From Nocardia elegans NBRC 108235 (GTDB lineage: Bacteria > Actinomycetota > Actinomycetes > Mycobacteriales > Mycobacteriaceae): a stretch of 53,189 nt of DNA. The DNA is taken from assembly GCF_001612845.1 (NCBI RefSeq), contig NZ_BDBF01000055.1, positions 1 through 53,189 on the forward strand. The letters are read 5' to 3'. Shown piece by piece: positions 33,560 through 40,999 of the stretch (position 1 is the first letter of the stretch; each line of letters starts with the position of its first letter). Below the pieces are notes generated by a model. The model was not told where the DNA came from, made no database searches, and saw nothing but the letters and a program-made list of their open reading frames with translations. A program made the position numbers and the translations under genes.

Positions 33560-34453
33560 TCACCCTATGGCCCGCATCGCGTTCCGCGTCTCGATACCGA
33601 GCAGGCCGAGGGCGAAATCCGCGTACTCGGTGGCGATCTGCTCGGGAGTGGCGGGCCCTTCGAGCCGGAACCATTGCGGCAGTGACGTACACATCGTGGC
33701 GATGGCGCGCCCGGCCACACGCGCGTGGGCGGCGGTCAGGTTCGCCTCCGCCAGCGCGGTATCGATGTCCTCGTCGAGGCGATACTGAATCTCGTTGCGG
33801 GAGGCGGCGATTCGACGGCGATTGTCCGGTGTGAGACTGCGCATCTCGCTGGCGCCGATGAAGGCCAGCTCGCGGCGATGGGTGTGGAACAGGGCGAGAG
33901 CCTCGACCACGCGGATCAGCCGCTCGCGGCCACCGATCGCCTCGCCGCGCGCCGCCCGTGTGCGCCAATGCAATTCGTCCATGGTGAGGTCGAGGGCGCG
34001 GACGAGAAGTTCTTGCTTGTCCCGGTAGTGGTGATAGACGCCGGGAACACTCATCCCGGCGCGGTGGGCGATCGACCGCATGGTCGCGCCGTGATATCCG
34101 GTCTCGACGAAGGAATCGATCGCGGCGGCCAAGACGGGATCGATGTCCAGCGGCGGGAACTCGCGCCAGGCGCGGGCCGCATCCGTTTCGGAAACGCCGG
34201 CCGTGCGTGCGCGCGGGCGAGGCGGCGGCGCGGGAGATTCGCCGATCAGCCACGCGACGGTGGTGTCGAGCGCCGCGGCCAAGGCGCGCAGCCGGGCGAT
34301 CGAGACGCCCGTCTTGTCGTTCTCGATGGCGCTGAGCGTGGCCGGACTGACGCCGATCCGTTCCGCTGTCGCGCGCAACGAGAGCCCGGCAGCGGTTCTC
34401 GCCTGCCGCACCCGGCTGCCCACACCCTGTCGATCCTGCTCGGCACTATCCAT
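33560..34453 (-). CDS. XRE-TetR fusion regulator
   Basis: A 297-residue regulator with two different DNA-binding domains. Residues ~10-65 are an XRE HTH (VGSRVRQARTAAGLSLRATA, IGVSPATLSAIENDKTGVSI). After a Pro/Arg-rich linker (SPAPPPRPRARTAG), residues ~100-145 are a TetR HTH (IDSFVETGYHGATMRSIAHR, AGMSVPGVYHHYRDKQELL), followed by a TetR ligand domain. The ATG at 34453 is chosen; the longer ORF runs through the operator. It is divergent from the acyl-CoA dehydrogenase operon and presumably represses it until an acyl-CoA or acid ligand is present. Confidence 0.92.
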   Translation of the reverse strand: MDSAEQDRQGVGSRVRQARTAAGLSLRATAERIGVSPATLSAIENDKTGVSIARLRALAAALDTTVAWLIGESPAPPPRPRARTAGVSETDAARAWREFPPLDIDPVLAAAIDSFVETGYHGATMRSIAHRAGMSVPGVYHHYRDKQELLVRALDLTMDELHWRTRAARGEAIGGRERLIRVVEALALFHTHRRELAFIGASEMRSLTPDNRRRIAASRNEIQYRLDEDIDTALAEANLTAAHARVAGRAIATMCTSLPQWFRLEGPATPEQIATEYADFALGLLGIETRNAMRAIG

Positions 34454-34455
34454 GA

Positions 34456-34474
34456 TGTTCAGGATACCTGAACA
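34456..34474. promoter_or_regulatory. operator at the start of the XRE-TetR gene
   Basis: TGTTCAGGATACCTGAACA has perfect 8-base arms around ATA and lies two bases before the regulator's ATG (34453), so binding would give autorepression. Confidence 0.65.
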
Positions 34475-34515
34475 CAGCGAGCTGGCGTAGAACACCGAAT
34501 TGACAGGCTTTATTG

Positions 34516-34537
34516 TGTCATGCGAGCCTGCATGACA
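34516..34537. promoter_or_regulatory. second dyad upstream of the acyl-CoA dehydrogenase operon
   Basis: TGTCATGC and GCATGACA flank six bases, 47 bases before the dehydrogenase start. It differs in sequence from the 34456-34474 dyad, which fits a regulator with two kinds of DNA-binding domain, though a separate factor is equally possible. Confidence 0.55.
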
Positions 34538-34584
34538 GGTGATTGCCGAGCGATCGTTCGGCAACTGAGATCGAGGAGTGGACC

Positions 34585-35793
34585 GTGGCGATCGAGCTGT
34601 CCCTGCCGCCCGAGGTACACGAGCTGGCCGAACGTACCCGTGCCTTCATCCGCGACCGGGTGCTGCCACTCGAGGATGCGCACGACGGCGACATCACCGC
34701 CGCCGGTGGCGACACCTTCCGCGTCGAACTACAGAAAGCCGCCCGCGAGGCGGGTGTATTCGCGCCGCACGCGCCGATCGAATACGGCGGCCACGGCCTC
34801 GGGATGTCGAACCGCGCACCCGTCTTCGAGGAGGCCGGCTATTCGCTGTTCGGCCCCACGGCGCTGAATATCGCCGCGCCCGACGAGGGCAATGTGCACA
34901 TGCTCGCGCATATCGCGAACCCCGAGCAGAAGCAGCAGTACCTCGCGCCCCTCGCGCACGGCGACGTGCGCTCCGCCTTCGCGATGACCGAACCGGCGCC
35001 GGGCGCGGGCTCCGATCCGTCCGCGCTGGCCACCCGCGCGGTGCGCGCCGACGGCGGATGGCGGATCAACGGCCGCAAATGGTTCATCACCGGCGCCGAC
35101 GGCGCGGGCTTCTTCATCATCATGGCCCGCACCTCGGGAGAGCCGGGCCGGCGCGGCGGCGCGACCATGTTCCTGGCGCCGGCCGAGACTCCCGGCATCC
35201 GGGTCGGACGCCATCTCGACACACTGGATCGCTCGATGGTCGGCGGGCACTGCGAGGTGTTCTTCGAGGATCTTCTGGTTCCCGATGAGGCCGTCCTCGG
35301 CGAGGTCGACCGCGGCTTCGAATACGCCCAGGTTCGCCTCGGCCCGGCCCGCATGACGCATGTGATGCGCTGGCTCGGCGCCGCCCGCCGCGGACACGAC
35401 GTCGCGGTAGCGCACGTGGCGCGGCGCGAGGGCTTCGGCTCGCGACTGGGCGATCTCGGCATGGTGCAGAAGATGATCGCCGACAACGAGATCGATATCG
35501 CCGCCACCCGCGCACTGCTCACCCGCGCGTGCTGGGAACTCGACCGCGGCGAACCGGCCGCCAACGCCACCTCGATCGCGAAAACCTTTGCGGCGGAGGC
35601 CATTTTCCGGATCGTCGACCGCAGTATGCAGATGTGCGGCGGTCTCGGTGTGTCCGGTGATCTCCCGCTGGCGCGGCTCTCGCGTGAGGTGCGCCCTTTC
35701 CGCATCTACGATGGACCGTCCGAGGTCCACCGGTGGGCGATCGCCAAACGTGCGGTCGGCGCCGCGAAGCGGGCATTGCGAGCAGCCGAATGA
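34585..35793 (+). CDS. acyl-CoA dehydrogenase family protein
   Basis: A 402-residue FAD-dependent acyl-CoA dehydrogenase. It has an N-terminal helical domain (LPPEVHELAERTRAFIRDRV), the middle beta-domain motif SAFAMTEPAPGAGSDP near residue 135, WRINGRKWFITGADGAGFFI near residue 160, and a C-terminal helical domain with MQMCGGLGVSGDLPLARLSR and RIYDGPSEVHRWAIAKRAVG. This form, with AMTEP and DGPSEVH, resembles the ACAD10/11 group. GTG at 34585 follows GAGGAG with six bases spacing. It overlaps the phosphotransferase gene (ATGA), a pairing typical of this group. Confidence 0.93.
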   Translation: MAIELSLPPEVHELAERTRAFIRDRVLPLEDAHDGDITAAGGDTFRVELQKAAREAGVFAPHAPIEYGGHGLGMSNRAPVFEEAGYSLFGPTALNIAAPDEGNVHMLAHIANPEQKQQYLAPLAHGDVRSAFAMTEPAPGAGSDPSALATRAVRADGGWRINGRKWFITGADGAGFFIIMARTSGEPGRRGGATMFLAPAETPGIRVGRHLDTLDRSMVGGHCEVFFEDLLVPDEAVLGEVDRGFEYAQVRLGPARMTHVMRWLGAARRGHDVAVAHVARREGFGSRLGDLGMVQKMIADNEIDIAATRALLTRACWELDRGEPAANATSIAKTFAAEAIFRIVDRSMQMCGGLGVSGDLPLARLSREVRPFRIYDGPSEVHRWAIAKRAVGAAKRALRAAE

Positions 35794-36812
35794 GCCTGCC
35801 CGGAATGGATGTCGCCGCGCTCGAGCGGTTCCTGCGCGAGCAGGGCGTCGACGTGCGCGGTGAGCTGCGTGTGGAGCTGATCAGTGGCGGCCGTTCGAAT
35901 CTGACCTTCGCCGCCGCCGACGAGGCTTCGCGGTGGGTGGTGCGCCGCCCGCCGGTCGCGGGCCTCACCCCGTCCGCGCACGATATGGCCCGCGAGTTCA
36001 CGGTGACCCACGCCCTGCGCGAATCGGCTGTGCCCGTGGCGAAGACGGTCGCCTTCGACGCCGACGGCACTGCACTCGGCGCGCCCATGACCGTCGTGGA
36101 ATTCGTCGACGGCACCGTCATCCGCGATCAGGACGATCTCGCCGCCCTCACCGACACCCAGATCGATACCGCCGTCGATGAGCTGGTGCGAGTACTGGCC
36201 GAACTGCACGCCGTGGATCCGAACGCGGTCGGACTCGAGAAGTTCGGTCGCCCGGACGGATTCGTCACCCGGCAGGTGAATCTGTGGGCGTCGCAGTGGG
36301 AACGGGTGAAGACCCGCGAACTTCCCGACGTCGCGGCCCTGCACACCGCGCTGGCCGAGGCGGTGCCCGACCGGTCGGCGGCGTCGATCGTGCACGGCGA
36401 CTTCCGCATCGACAACACCATTCTCGATGCGCGCGATCCCGGGCGGGTCCGCGCCGTCGTCGACTGGGAGCTGTCCACCCTCGGCGATCCACTGACCGAT
36501 GTGGCGTTGATGTGCGTGTACCGGGCGCCGATCTTCGATCTGGTGCTCGGTTCGCCGGCCGCGTGGACCAGCGACCGTATGCCCAGCGCCGACGATCTCG
36601 CCCAGGCCTATGCTCTCGCGTCGGGCCGAGATCTCGGGGACTGGGGCTTCTATCTCGCCCTGGCCAATTTCAAGCTCGGCGTCATCGGCGAAGGCATCAC
36701 CCACCGCGCGCTGCGGGGCTCGGACGCCGGCTCCGCCGCCGAACGCGCGGCCGAGGCGACACCGGAATTCATGGCCGCCGGCCTGCGCGCACTGAAAGGA
36801 GTCCGGAAGTGA
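35790..36812 (+). CDS. phosphotransferase (APH/ACAD10-type kinase domain)
   Basis: A 340-residue protein-kinase-like phosphotransferase: VELISGGRSNLTFAAADEAS as nucleotide loop, the catalytic motif SIVHGDFRIDNTILDAR near residue 211, and VVDWELSTLGDPLTDVALMC as the metal-binding Asp motif. In human ACAD10/11 a kinase domain of this type is fused to an acyl-CoA dehydrogenase and together they degrade 4-hydroxy acids through a phosphorylated intermediate. Here the two functions are in adjacent overlapping genes. Breakdown of hydroxy fatty acids is a plausible role. It overlaps the SDR gene by 4 bases. Confidence 0.9.
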   Translation: MSLPGMDVAALERFLREQGVDVRGELRVELISGGRSNLTFAAADEASRWVVRRPPVAGLTPSAHDMAREFTVTHALRESAVPVAKTVAFDADGTALGAPMTVVEFVDGTVIRDQDDLAALTDTQIDTAVDELVRVLAELHAVDPNAVGLEKFGRPDGFVTRQVNLWASQWERVKTRELPDVAALHTALAEAVPDRSAASIVHGDFRIDNTILDARDPGRVRAVVDWELSTLGDPLTDVALMCVYRAPIFDLVLGSPAAWTSDRMPSADDLAQAYALASGRDLGDWGFYLALANFKLGVIGEGITHRALRGSDAGSAAERAAEATPEFMAAGLRALKGVRK

Positions 36813-37555
36813 CCGGAAATCGGAAGTCCGCCCTGATCAGCGGGGCGTCCCGCGGAATCGGGCTCGGCATCGCGAACAGGCTTGCCGAACAGGGCTATTC
36901 GCTCACCGTCACCGCCCGTGACGCCGCCCGCCTCGACGAGGTCGCCGCGCAGCTGCGGGCGGCCGGCGCCACCGACGTCGTCGCCGTGGCCGCCGATATG
37001 TCCGACACCGACGGCGTCGAGCGGGTGCTGGCCGAGCATGCGAACCGATTCGGCACCCTGTCGGCGCTGATTCTCAACGCGGGGGTCGGCACCGCCGGTC
37101 CGGTCGCCGACACGTCCATGCGGCGCTTCGACAAAACTCTCGCGGTCAATCTGCGTGCGCCGCTGCAACTCATCCAGGGCGCGTTGCCGATGCTGCGCGC
37201 CGCCGCCGCGGCCGCGCCCGACCGCGGCGCGAAAGTGATTGCGCTGTCGTCGATCACGGGTGTCTACGCCGAAGCCGGACTCGCCGTCTACGGCGCGGCC
37301 AAGGCGGCACTCATCTCGCTGATCGCCACCCTCAACGCCGAGGAGTCGGGTAACGGCATCAGCGCGACCACCCTCGCCCCCGGCTATGTCGACACCGATA
37401 TGAGCGCGTGGATCCACGACCGCATCCCGCCCGAGCAGATGCTCGCCGTCAGCGACATCGTCGAAATGGTCGATGCCCTGCTGCGGTTGTCGTCGCGAGC
37501 GGTGGTCCCGAACATCGTTCTGTCCCGCGCGGGCACCGACGCCTACCGCGCATAG
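36809..37555 (+). CDS. short-chain dehydrogenase/reductase (SDR)
   Basis: A 248-residue classical SDR: ALISGASRGIGLGIANRLAE (cofactor loop), LILNAGVGTAGP (NNAG counterpart), catalytic Ser in VIALSSITGVYAEAGLAVYG, and YGAAKAAL giving Tyr-x-x-x-Lys. It begins with GTG at 36809, overlapping the phosphotransferase stop (GTGA). As the third gene of the acyl-CoA dehydrogenase operon it probably oxidises or reduces a hydroxy- or keto-acyl intermediate. The cofactor preference is not clear from the sequence. Confidence 0.93.
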   Translation: MTGNRKSALISGASRGIGLGIANRLAEQGYSLTVTARDAARLDEVAAQLRAAGATDVVAVAADMSDTDGVERVLAEHANRFGTLSALILNAGVGTAGPVADTSMRRFDKTLAVNLRAPLQLIQGALPMLRAAAAAAPDRGAKVIALSSITGVYAEAGLAVYGAAKAALISLIATLNAEESGNGISATTLAPGYVDTDMSAWIHDRIPPEQMLAVSDIVEMVDALLRLSSRAVVPNIVLSRAGTDAYRA

Positions 37556-38035
37556 CGACCTCGCTGCCGCCGGATTCCGGTCCGGCGGCAGAATCCGAGC
37601 TGGATCGTTCCGGATTCACCTCGCTAGTTCGCCGAGAATTAGCTATGGCCGCCTTCGCGCATCCCGACATTCCGGCGAGCAACGCGCCGACGATCGCCCT
37701 CGGAAGCGGGTACTCACTTCGGCTCGGAGCCGGACATGATGCGGCGATGTAAATGACCTCATCGCCCCTCCCGCGGGAACACGACAGACATCAAGATCAT
37801 CCGAAAACCCGCGACGACGTCGTCGAATCCCCCGTCGCACCCAGCAAACAACACCGGACGAGCGCGCCTGTCAACCCCTGGACACGGGTTTGCCCGCCTC
37901 AGCGATCGGGAAATACCTTCTGAGTTTGCTAGTTATTCGCGGGTCTGTCCGCGAGAGGTACAGCGGCGGAACGAACCGGCGTGCGGGCACCAGGTCGCCG
38001 GTATTCCGATTGCGGACGACGCGAGGAGGACTGCC
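37556..38035. other. 480-base intergenic region
   Basis: Between the SDR gene and the small gene at 38036. The right half contains a SigB/SigF-like promoter (37888-37913). A 35-codon ORF from ATG 37646 (ends LGSGYSLRLGAGHDAAM) has no ribosome binding site and is probably chance or a remnant. No other gene is visible. Confidence 0.5.
37888..37913 (+). promoter_or_regulatory. second SigB/SigF-like promoter, upstream of 38036
   Basis: GTTT (37888-37891, within GGGTTT) and GGGAAA (37908-37913) are separated by 16 bases, close to the GTTT-N15/17-GGGTAT pattern seen before rsbR. It lies about 125 bases before the gene at 38036. Confidence 0.5.
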
Positions 38036-38374
38036 ATGAGTTTTCGAGCCCTCGGCTTTCTGCGCACGGAGATGTCACATCTGCACCAGGAGTGGGATGC
38101 GGCGCAGATCCGTTGTCTGGCAAGACGTCTGGGTTACACACTGTCGGAAACGGCTGCCTTCGGCGATCGCACCGACAATCCGGTGCAGTTCCTGATCGGC
38201 GCGGCGATCACCCACGATGCCGAAGCGGTGATCGTGCCCAGTCTCGAGCACTTTCCCGACGGCATCGTGCCCGCCGAACTCGTCCAGGTCACCGATGTGA
38301 TCACCGTCAGGCCCGAGCGCACCTACGCGCGCCGGCCTCTCGGTGAGCCGCGCGGCGCCGGCGATGCGAACTGA
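38036..38374 (+). CDS. conserved small protein, degenerate serine-recombinase-like fold
   Basis: A 112-residue soluble protein: FRALGFLRTEMSHLHQEWDA then AAQIRCLARRLGYTLSETAAFGDRTD, DAEAVIVPSLEHFPDGIVPA, and VITVRPERTYARRP. The strand-helix order (a GFLR opening, a helix with IRCLARRLGY, then DAEAVIVPSLEHF) resembles the N-terminal domain of serine recombinases. The catalytic Ser of the Y-x-R-x-S motif is absent, and no DNA-binding part follows. Similar short proteins occur in mycobacteria and Nocardia with no known role. GAGGAGG precedes the ATG. A stress-type promoter may drive it. Confidence 0.8.
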   Translation: MSFRALGFLRTEMSHLHQEWDAAQIRCLARRLGYTLSETAAFGDRTDNPVQFLIGAAITHDAEAVIVPSLEHFPDGIVPAELVQVTDVITVRPERTYARRPLGEPRGAGDAN

Positions 38375-38378
38375 CTCC

Positions 38379-38642
38379 TCACGACCGCTTGCGCCGCACC
38401 AGCCAGATCGCGGCCACCGCACCCGCCGCCGTAACGCCGATCGCCGGTAGCGGGATCTGCTTGACGACCTGCGCGGCCCGGTCCGCATTGTCCTGAGCGG
38501 ACCGGGCACCGCGGTGCAGCCGCTCGCGGGTGCGACCGGGTACGTCGAGCTTGTCGCTCAGCGCCTGCACCGTTCGGCCCAGTTCCTCGCGCGTCAGATC
38601 CCGGTCGTAACGCAACGCTTCCGGATCGGAAGGGATGTTCAT
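38379..38642 (-). CDS. DUF3618 family membrane protein
   Basis: An 87-residue protein. It has DPEALRYDRDLTREELGRTV (the DUF3618 signature around residues 6-30), a charged helix rich in Arg/Asp, and one C-terminal membrane span (IGVTAAGAVAAIWLVRRKRS). It is the second gene of a pair with the holin-like gene, overlapping it by 4 bases (ATGA). GGAGAGG lies upstream of the ATG. Such pairs are common in actinobacteria and probably act in the membrane or envelope; the function is unknown. Confidence 0.9.
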   Translation of the reverse strand: MNIPSDPEALRYDRDLTREELGRTVQALSDKLDVPGRTRERLHRGARSAQDNADRAAQVVKQIPLPAIGVTAAGAVAAIWLVRRKRS

Positions 38643-39052
38643 CGCCGAGTCCTCTCCTTGATGACGGCAACATCTTCCCGGACATTCGCGGCGGCATCCT
38701 CCGGTATCGGCGGACTCCCCTTGCGGATGCTCGTCCGCCCGAGGAGACCGAGGACGCCGGCGACCACGGCCAGCGCGCCGGCCACGATCAACGCGGCCGC
38801 CCACGCGGGCAACACCAGCGCCAGACCCATGATCGCCGCCGCGACCAGCACGCCGATTACCGCCAGCCCCAGCACGGCGGCGGCACCGACGAGTCCGGCG
38901 CCGGCTCCCAGCCGTTTGGCCTTGCCCTGGGCCTCGACAACGGCGAGTTTCGCCTCCTCACGGACCAGCCGGCTCAGTTGCTCCGTGGTGGTGCCGACCA
39001 ATTCGGCCACCGACGCCGTCTCCGGCGCTCGGCCGTTCTCGATATGCGCCAT
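38639..39052 (-). CDS. phage holin family / DUF1469-like membrane protein
   Basis: A 137-residue protein. The N-terminal amphipathic helix is VAELVGTTTEQLSRLVREEA then KLAVVEAQGKAKRLGAG. Two long hydrophobic spans follow at about residues 45-70 and 75-100 (VLGLAVIGVLVAAAIMGLAL, AALIVAGALAVVAGVLGLLG), then a charged tail. This is the putative actinobacterial holin superfamily III pattern; despite the name these are chromosomal membrane proteins rather than lysis genes. The ATG at 39052 follows GGAGGAG. It leads the two-gene operon with DUF3618. Confidence 0.9.
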   Translation of the reverse strand: MAHIENGRAPETASVAELVGTTTEQLSRLVREEAKLAVVEAQGKAKRLGAGAGLVGAAAVLGLAVIGVLVAAAIMGLALVLPAWAAALIVAGALAVVAGVLGLLGRTSIRKGSPPIPEDAAANVREDVAVIKERTRR

Positions 39053-39276
39053 GACCAACCACTCCTCCGGGCGCCGATCGAATCGGGCGACCTCGCCCCG
39101 CCCGCGAGCGAACCGCCTCTCCGGTTGTGCTCGCGATACCCGGGAAATCGGCGACGACACCTCCGCCGGCGCACAGGCGCGGGATTCCGCGCGCGTCGCG
39201 CTGTTAACTCCTTGCGCCGGAAAGCAATTGCCCGGCTGGAGAGAGCCTCGGGTACCCAGCAGGTAGATTGACAACC

Positions 39277-39657
39277 GTGACCAACACTTCCGGAGACGCG
39301 TATCCCCTCGCCGACGCGATGACCACCTCGGTCAGCGTGCACGACGATGCGACCGTGCTCACGGTGGCCGGCGAGGTCGACCTGGCGACCGCTCCCGCAC
39401 TGGAGAGTGCGATCGAGGCGACCCTCGGCGGTAAACCCGCGGCGCTGATCATCGACCTGTTGCAGGTGAGTTTCCTGGCCTCGGCCGGTATGGCCGCGCT
39501 GGTGGCCGCTCATCAGCGGGCCGGCTCCGCGACGAGCATCGTCCTGGTCGCCGAGGGACCGGCCACCAGCAGACAGCTCAAACTGACCAATCTCGATCAG
39601 GTATTCGCCCTGCACCCCACCCTCGACGCCGCGCTCGCGGCGCTCCACCAGGGCTGA
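39277..39657 (+). CDS. STAS domain anti-sigma factor antagonist (RsbV-like)
   Basis: A 126-residue single STAS protein: TVLTVAGEVDLATAPALESA, LIIDLLQVSFLASAGMAALV and ATSIVLVAEGPATSRQLKLT. The phosphorylatable Ser of anti-anti-sigma factors falls at Ser69 in FLASAG; the usual preceding Asp is Ala here. It would bind an anti-sigma kinase when unphosphorylated and be the substrate of an RsbU-type phosphatase. The rsbRST operon with such a phosphatase and an RsbW-like domain is 6 kb away. GTG at 39277 is preferred; TTG at 39268 is an alternative. Confidence 0.9.
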   Translation: MTNTSGDAYPLADAMTTSVSVHDDATVLTVAGEVDLATAPALESAIEATLGGKPAALIIDLLQVSFLASAGMAALVAAHQRAGSATSIVLVAEGPATSRQLKLTNLDQVFALHPTLDAALAALHQG

Positions 39658-39729
39658 GACGAAGACCGAGTGCACAGGGACTGAGCGGCCAGGGCCGGCA
39701 GCCCGGAAGCGGACTGCCGACCATGCCGG

Positions 39730-40767
39730 TCAGACCAGCTCGCGCAGCTGTTCGATCAGCTTCACCCGTTCCGGCGCGGTCGCGGCGAGCGGAACCACGT
39801 TCAGCACCGTGACCCCGGCCTCCCGGAACGCCGCCACCCGCTCCTTGACGAAGCCCGCCGAACCGATCAGCGAGATGTCGCGCACCAGATCGTCGGGCAC
39901 GACCTTGGCGGCCTCGTCCTTCTTACCGGCCAGATACAGCTCCTGGATGCGGTCGGCCTCGGCGCCGTAACCGTACTGAGTGGCCAGCGAGTGGTAGAAG
40001 TTCTTGCTCTTGGCGCCCATACCGCCGATGTAGAGCGCCAGATGCGGTTTGACGAACTCCCGCAGCGGCTCCACGTTGTCGCCGATCGCCAGCGCCGGTC
40101 CGGCATAGACGTCGAGGTCGCCGAGTTCCGGATCGCGTCTCGCCTTTCCGGCGGCCAGCGCCTCACCCCACACGTCGCCGGCCTTCTCCGGCAGGAAGAA
40201 AATCGGCTGCCAGCCCTCGGCCAGTTCGGCGGCCAACTGCACGTTCTTCGGGCCGAGCGCGGCCAGCAGCACCGGGATGCGATCGCGCACCGGGTGGTTG
40301 ATCAGCTTCAGCGGCTTGCCCAGTCCGGTGCCGCGTTCGGCGGGCAGCGGGATCGTGTAGTACCTGCCCTGGTATTCCAGGCGTTCGCGCCGCCACACCT
40401 TGCGGCAGATCTCCACGACCTCGCGGGTGCGGCCGATCGGCGCGTCGTAGGGCACACCGTGGAACCCCTCGATGACCTGCGGTCCCGAGGCGCCCAGACC
40501 GAGGACATAGCGGCCGTCGGAGACGTAGTCCAGACCCGCCGCGGTCATCGCGGTGAGCGTGGGCGTGCGGGTGTAGAGCTGCAGAATGCCCGAGGCCAGC
40601 TGCACCCGCTCGGTCTTGGCCGCCAGATATCCCAATCCACTCACCGCGTCGTAGGAGTAGGCCTCGGGCACGAAGACGATGTCCAGGCCGGCCCGTTCCA
40701 GATCGGCGACCTCGGCCGCGACCTCTTTGAAGCCCCCCGCATAGTTGATGCCCAACCCGATTCGCAT
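39730..40767 (-). CDS. LLM class F420-dependent oxidoreductase
   Basis: A 345-residue luciferase-like TIM-barrel protein: IGLGINYAGGFKEVAAEVAD, FVPEAYSYDAVSGLGYLAAK, VQLASGILQLYTRTPTLTAM near residue 58, YVLGLGASGPQVIEGFHGVP near residue 88, and VLLAALGPKNVQLAAELAEG near residue 165. These are hallmarks of the actinobacterial F420-dependent LLM group (TIGR03559-like). The ATG at 40767 is chosen over one three codons upstream because GGAG stands nine bases before it. The substrate is unknown. A dyad lies just upstream. Confidence 0.93.
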   Translation of the reverse strand: MRIGLGINYAGGFKEVAAEVADLERAGLDIVFVPEAYSYDAVSGLGYLAAKTERVQLASGILQLYTRTPTLTAMTAAGLDYVSDGRYVLGLGASGPQVIEGFHGVPYDAPIGRTREVVEICRKVWRRERLEYQGRYYTIPLPAERGTGLGKPLKLINHPVRDRIPVLLAALGPKNVQLAAELAEGWQPIFFLPEKAGDVWGEALAAGKARRDPELGDLDVYAGPALAIGDNVEPLREFVKPHLALYIGGMGAKSKNFYHSLATQYGYGAEADRIQELYLAGKKDEAAKVVPDDLVRDISLIGSAGFVKERVAAFREAGVTVLNVVPLAATAPERVKLIEQLRELV

Positions 40768-40787
40768 CGTATGCAACTCCGTTCATA

Positions 40788-40801
40788 TGCAACCAGTTGC
40801 A
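40788..40801. promoter_or_regulatory. dyad upstream of the LLM oxidoreductase
   Basis: TGCAAC-CA-GTTGCA has perfect 6-base arms, 21 bases before the LLM start. A further ATGCAAC half-site at about 40772 repeats the arm, so two binding units may be present. Likely a TetR- or LacI-type operator; no regulator gene adjoins. Confidence 0.5.
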
Positions 40802-40999
40802 GTGAGATTAACGCACTGCACCACCCGTCACAAACCGCGATCCGCCATCGCGGCCGGGGTGGCCTCGGGTCCCATCCTGCACACCGCCCGCGCGCCGTCC
40901 GCGACAGGGCGGTGCGGCCCGATCGATGATCGGGCGCGCGGCCCGGTACGGTTATCGGCGTACCGCACGCCGATTCCTCGAAACGGGAGGCCCCGCAGC

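Noticed and set aside
37646..37753. 35-codon ORF starting ATGGCCGCC downstream of the SDR gene
   Set aside because: No ribosome binding site or family; the likeness to an aldo-keto reductase N-terminus was too weak to call.
38036..38374. Recombinase-like small protein as a mobile-element integrase
   Set aside because: It lacks the catalytic serine and the DNA-binding part, and no inverted repeats or attachment sites flank it.
38639..39052. Holin-like gene as evidence of a prophage
   Set aside because: No other phage gene is nearby, and this holin-like/DUF3618 pair is an ordinary chromosomal pair in actinobacteria.
39123..39147. GTTG-N14-GGGAAA before the STAS gene as a SigF promoter
   Set aside because: The -35 is mismatched and the spacer too short for the SigB/SigF pattern.
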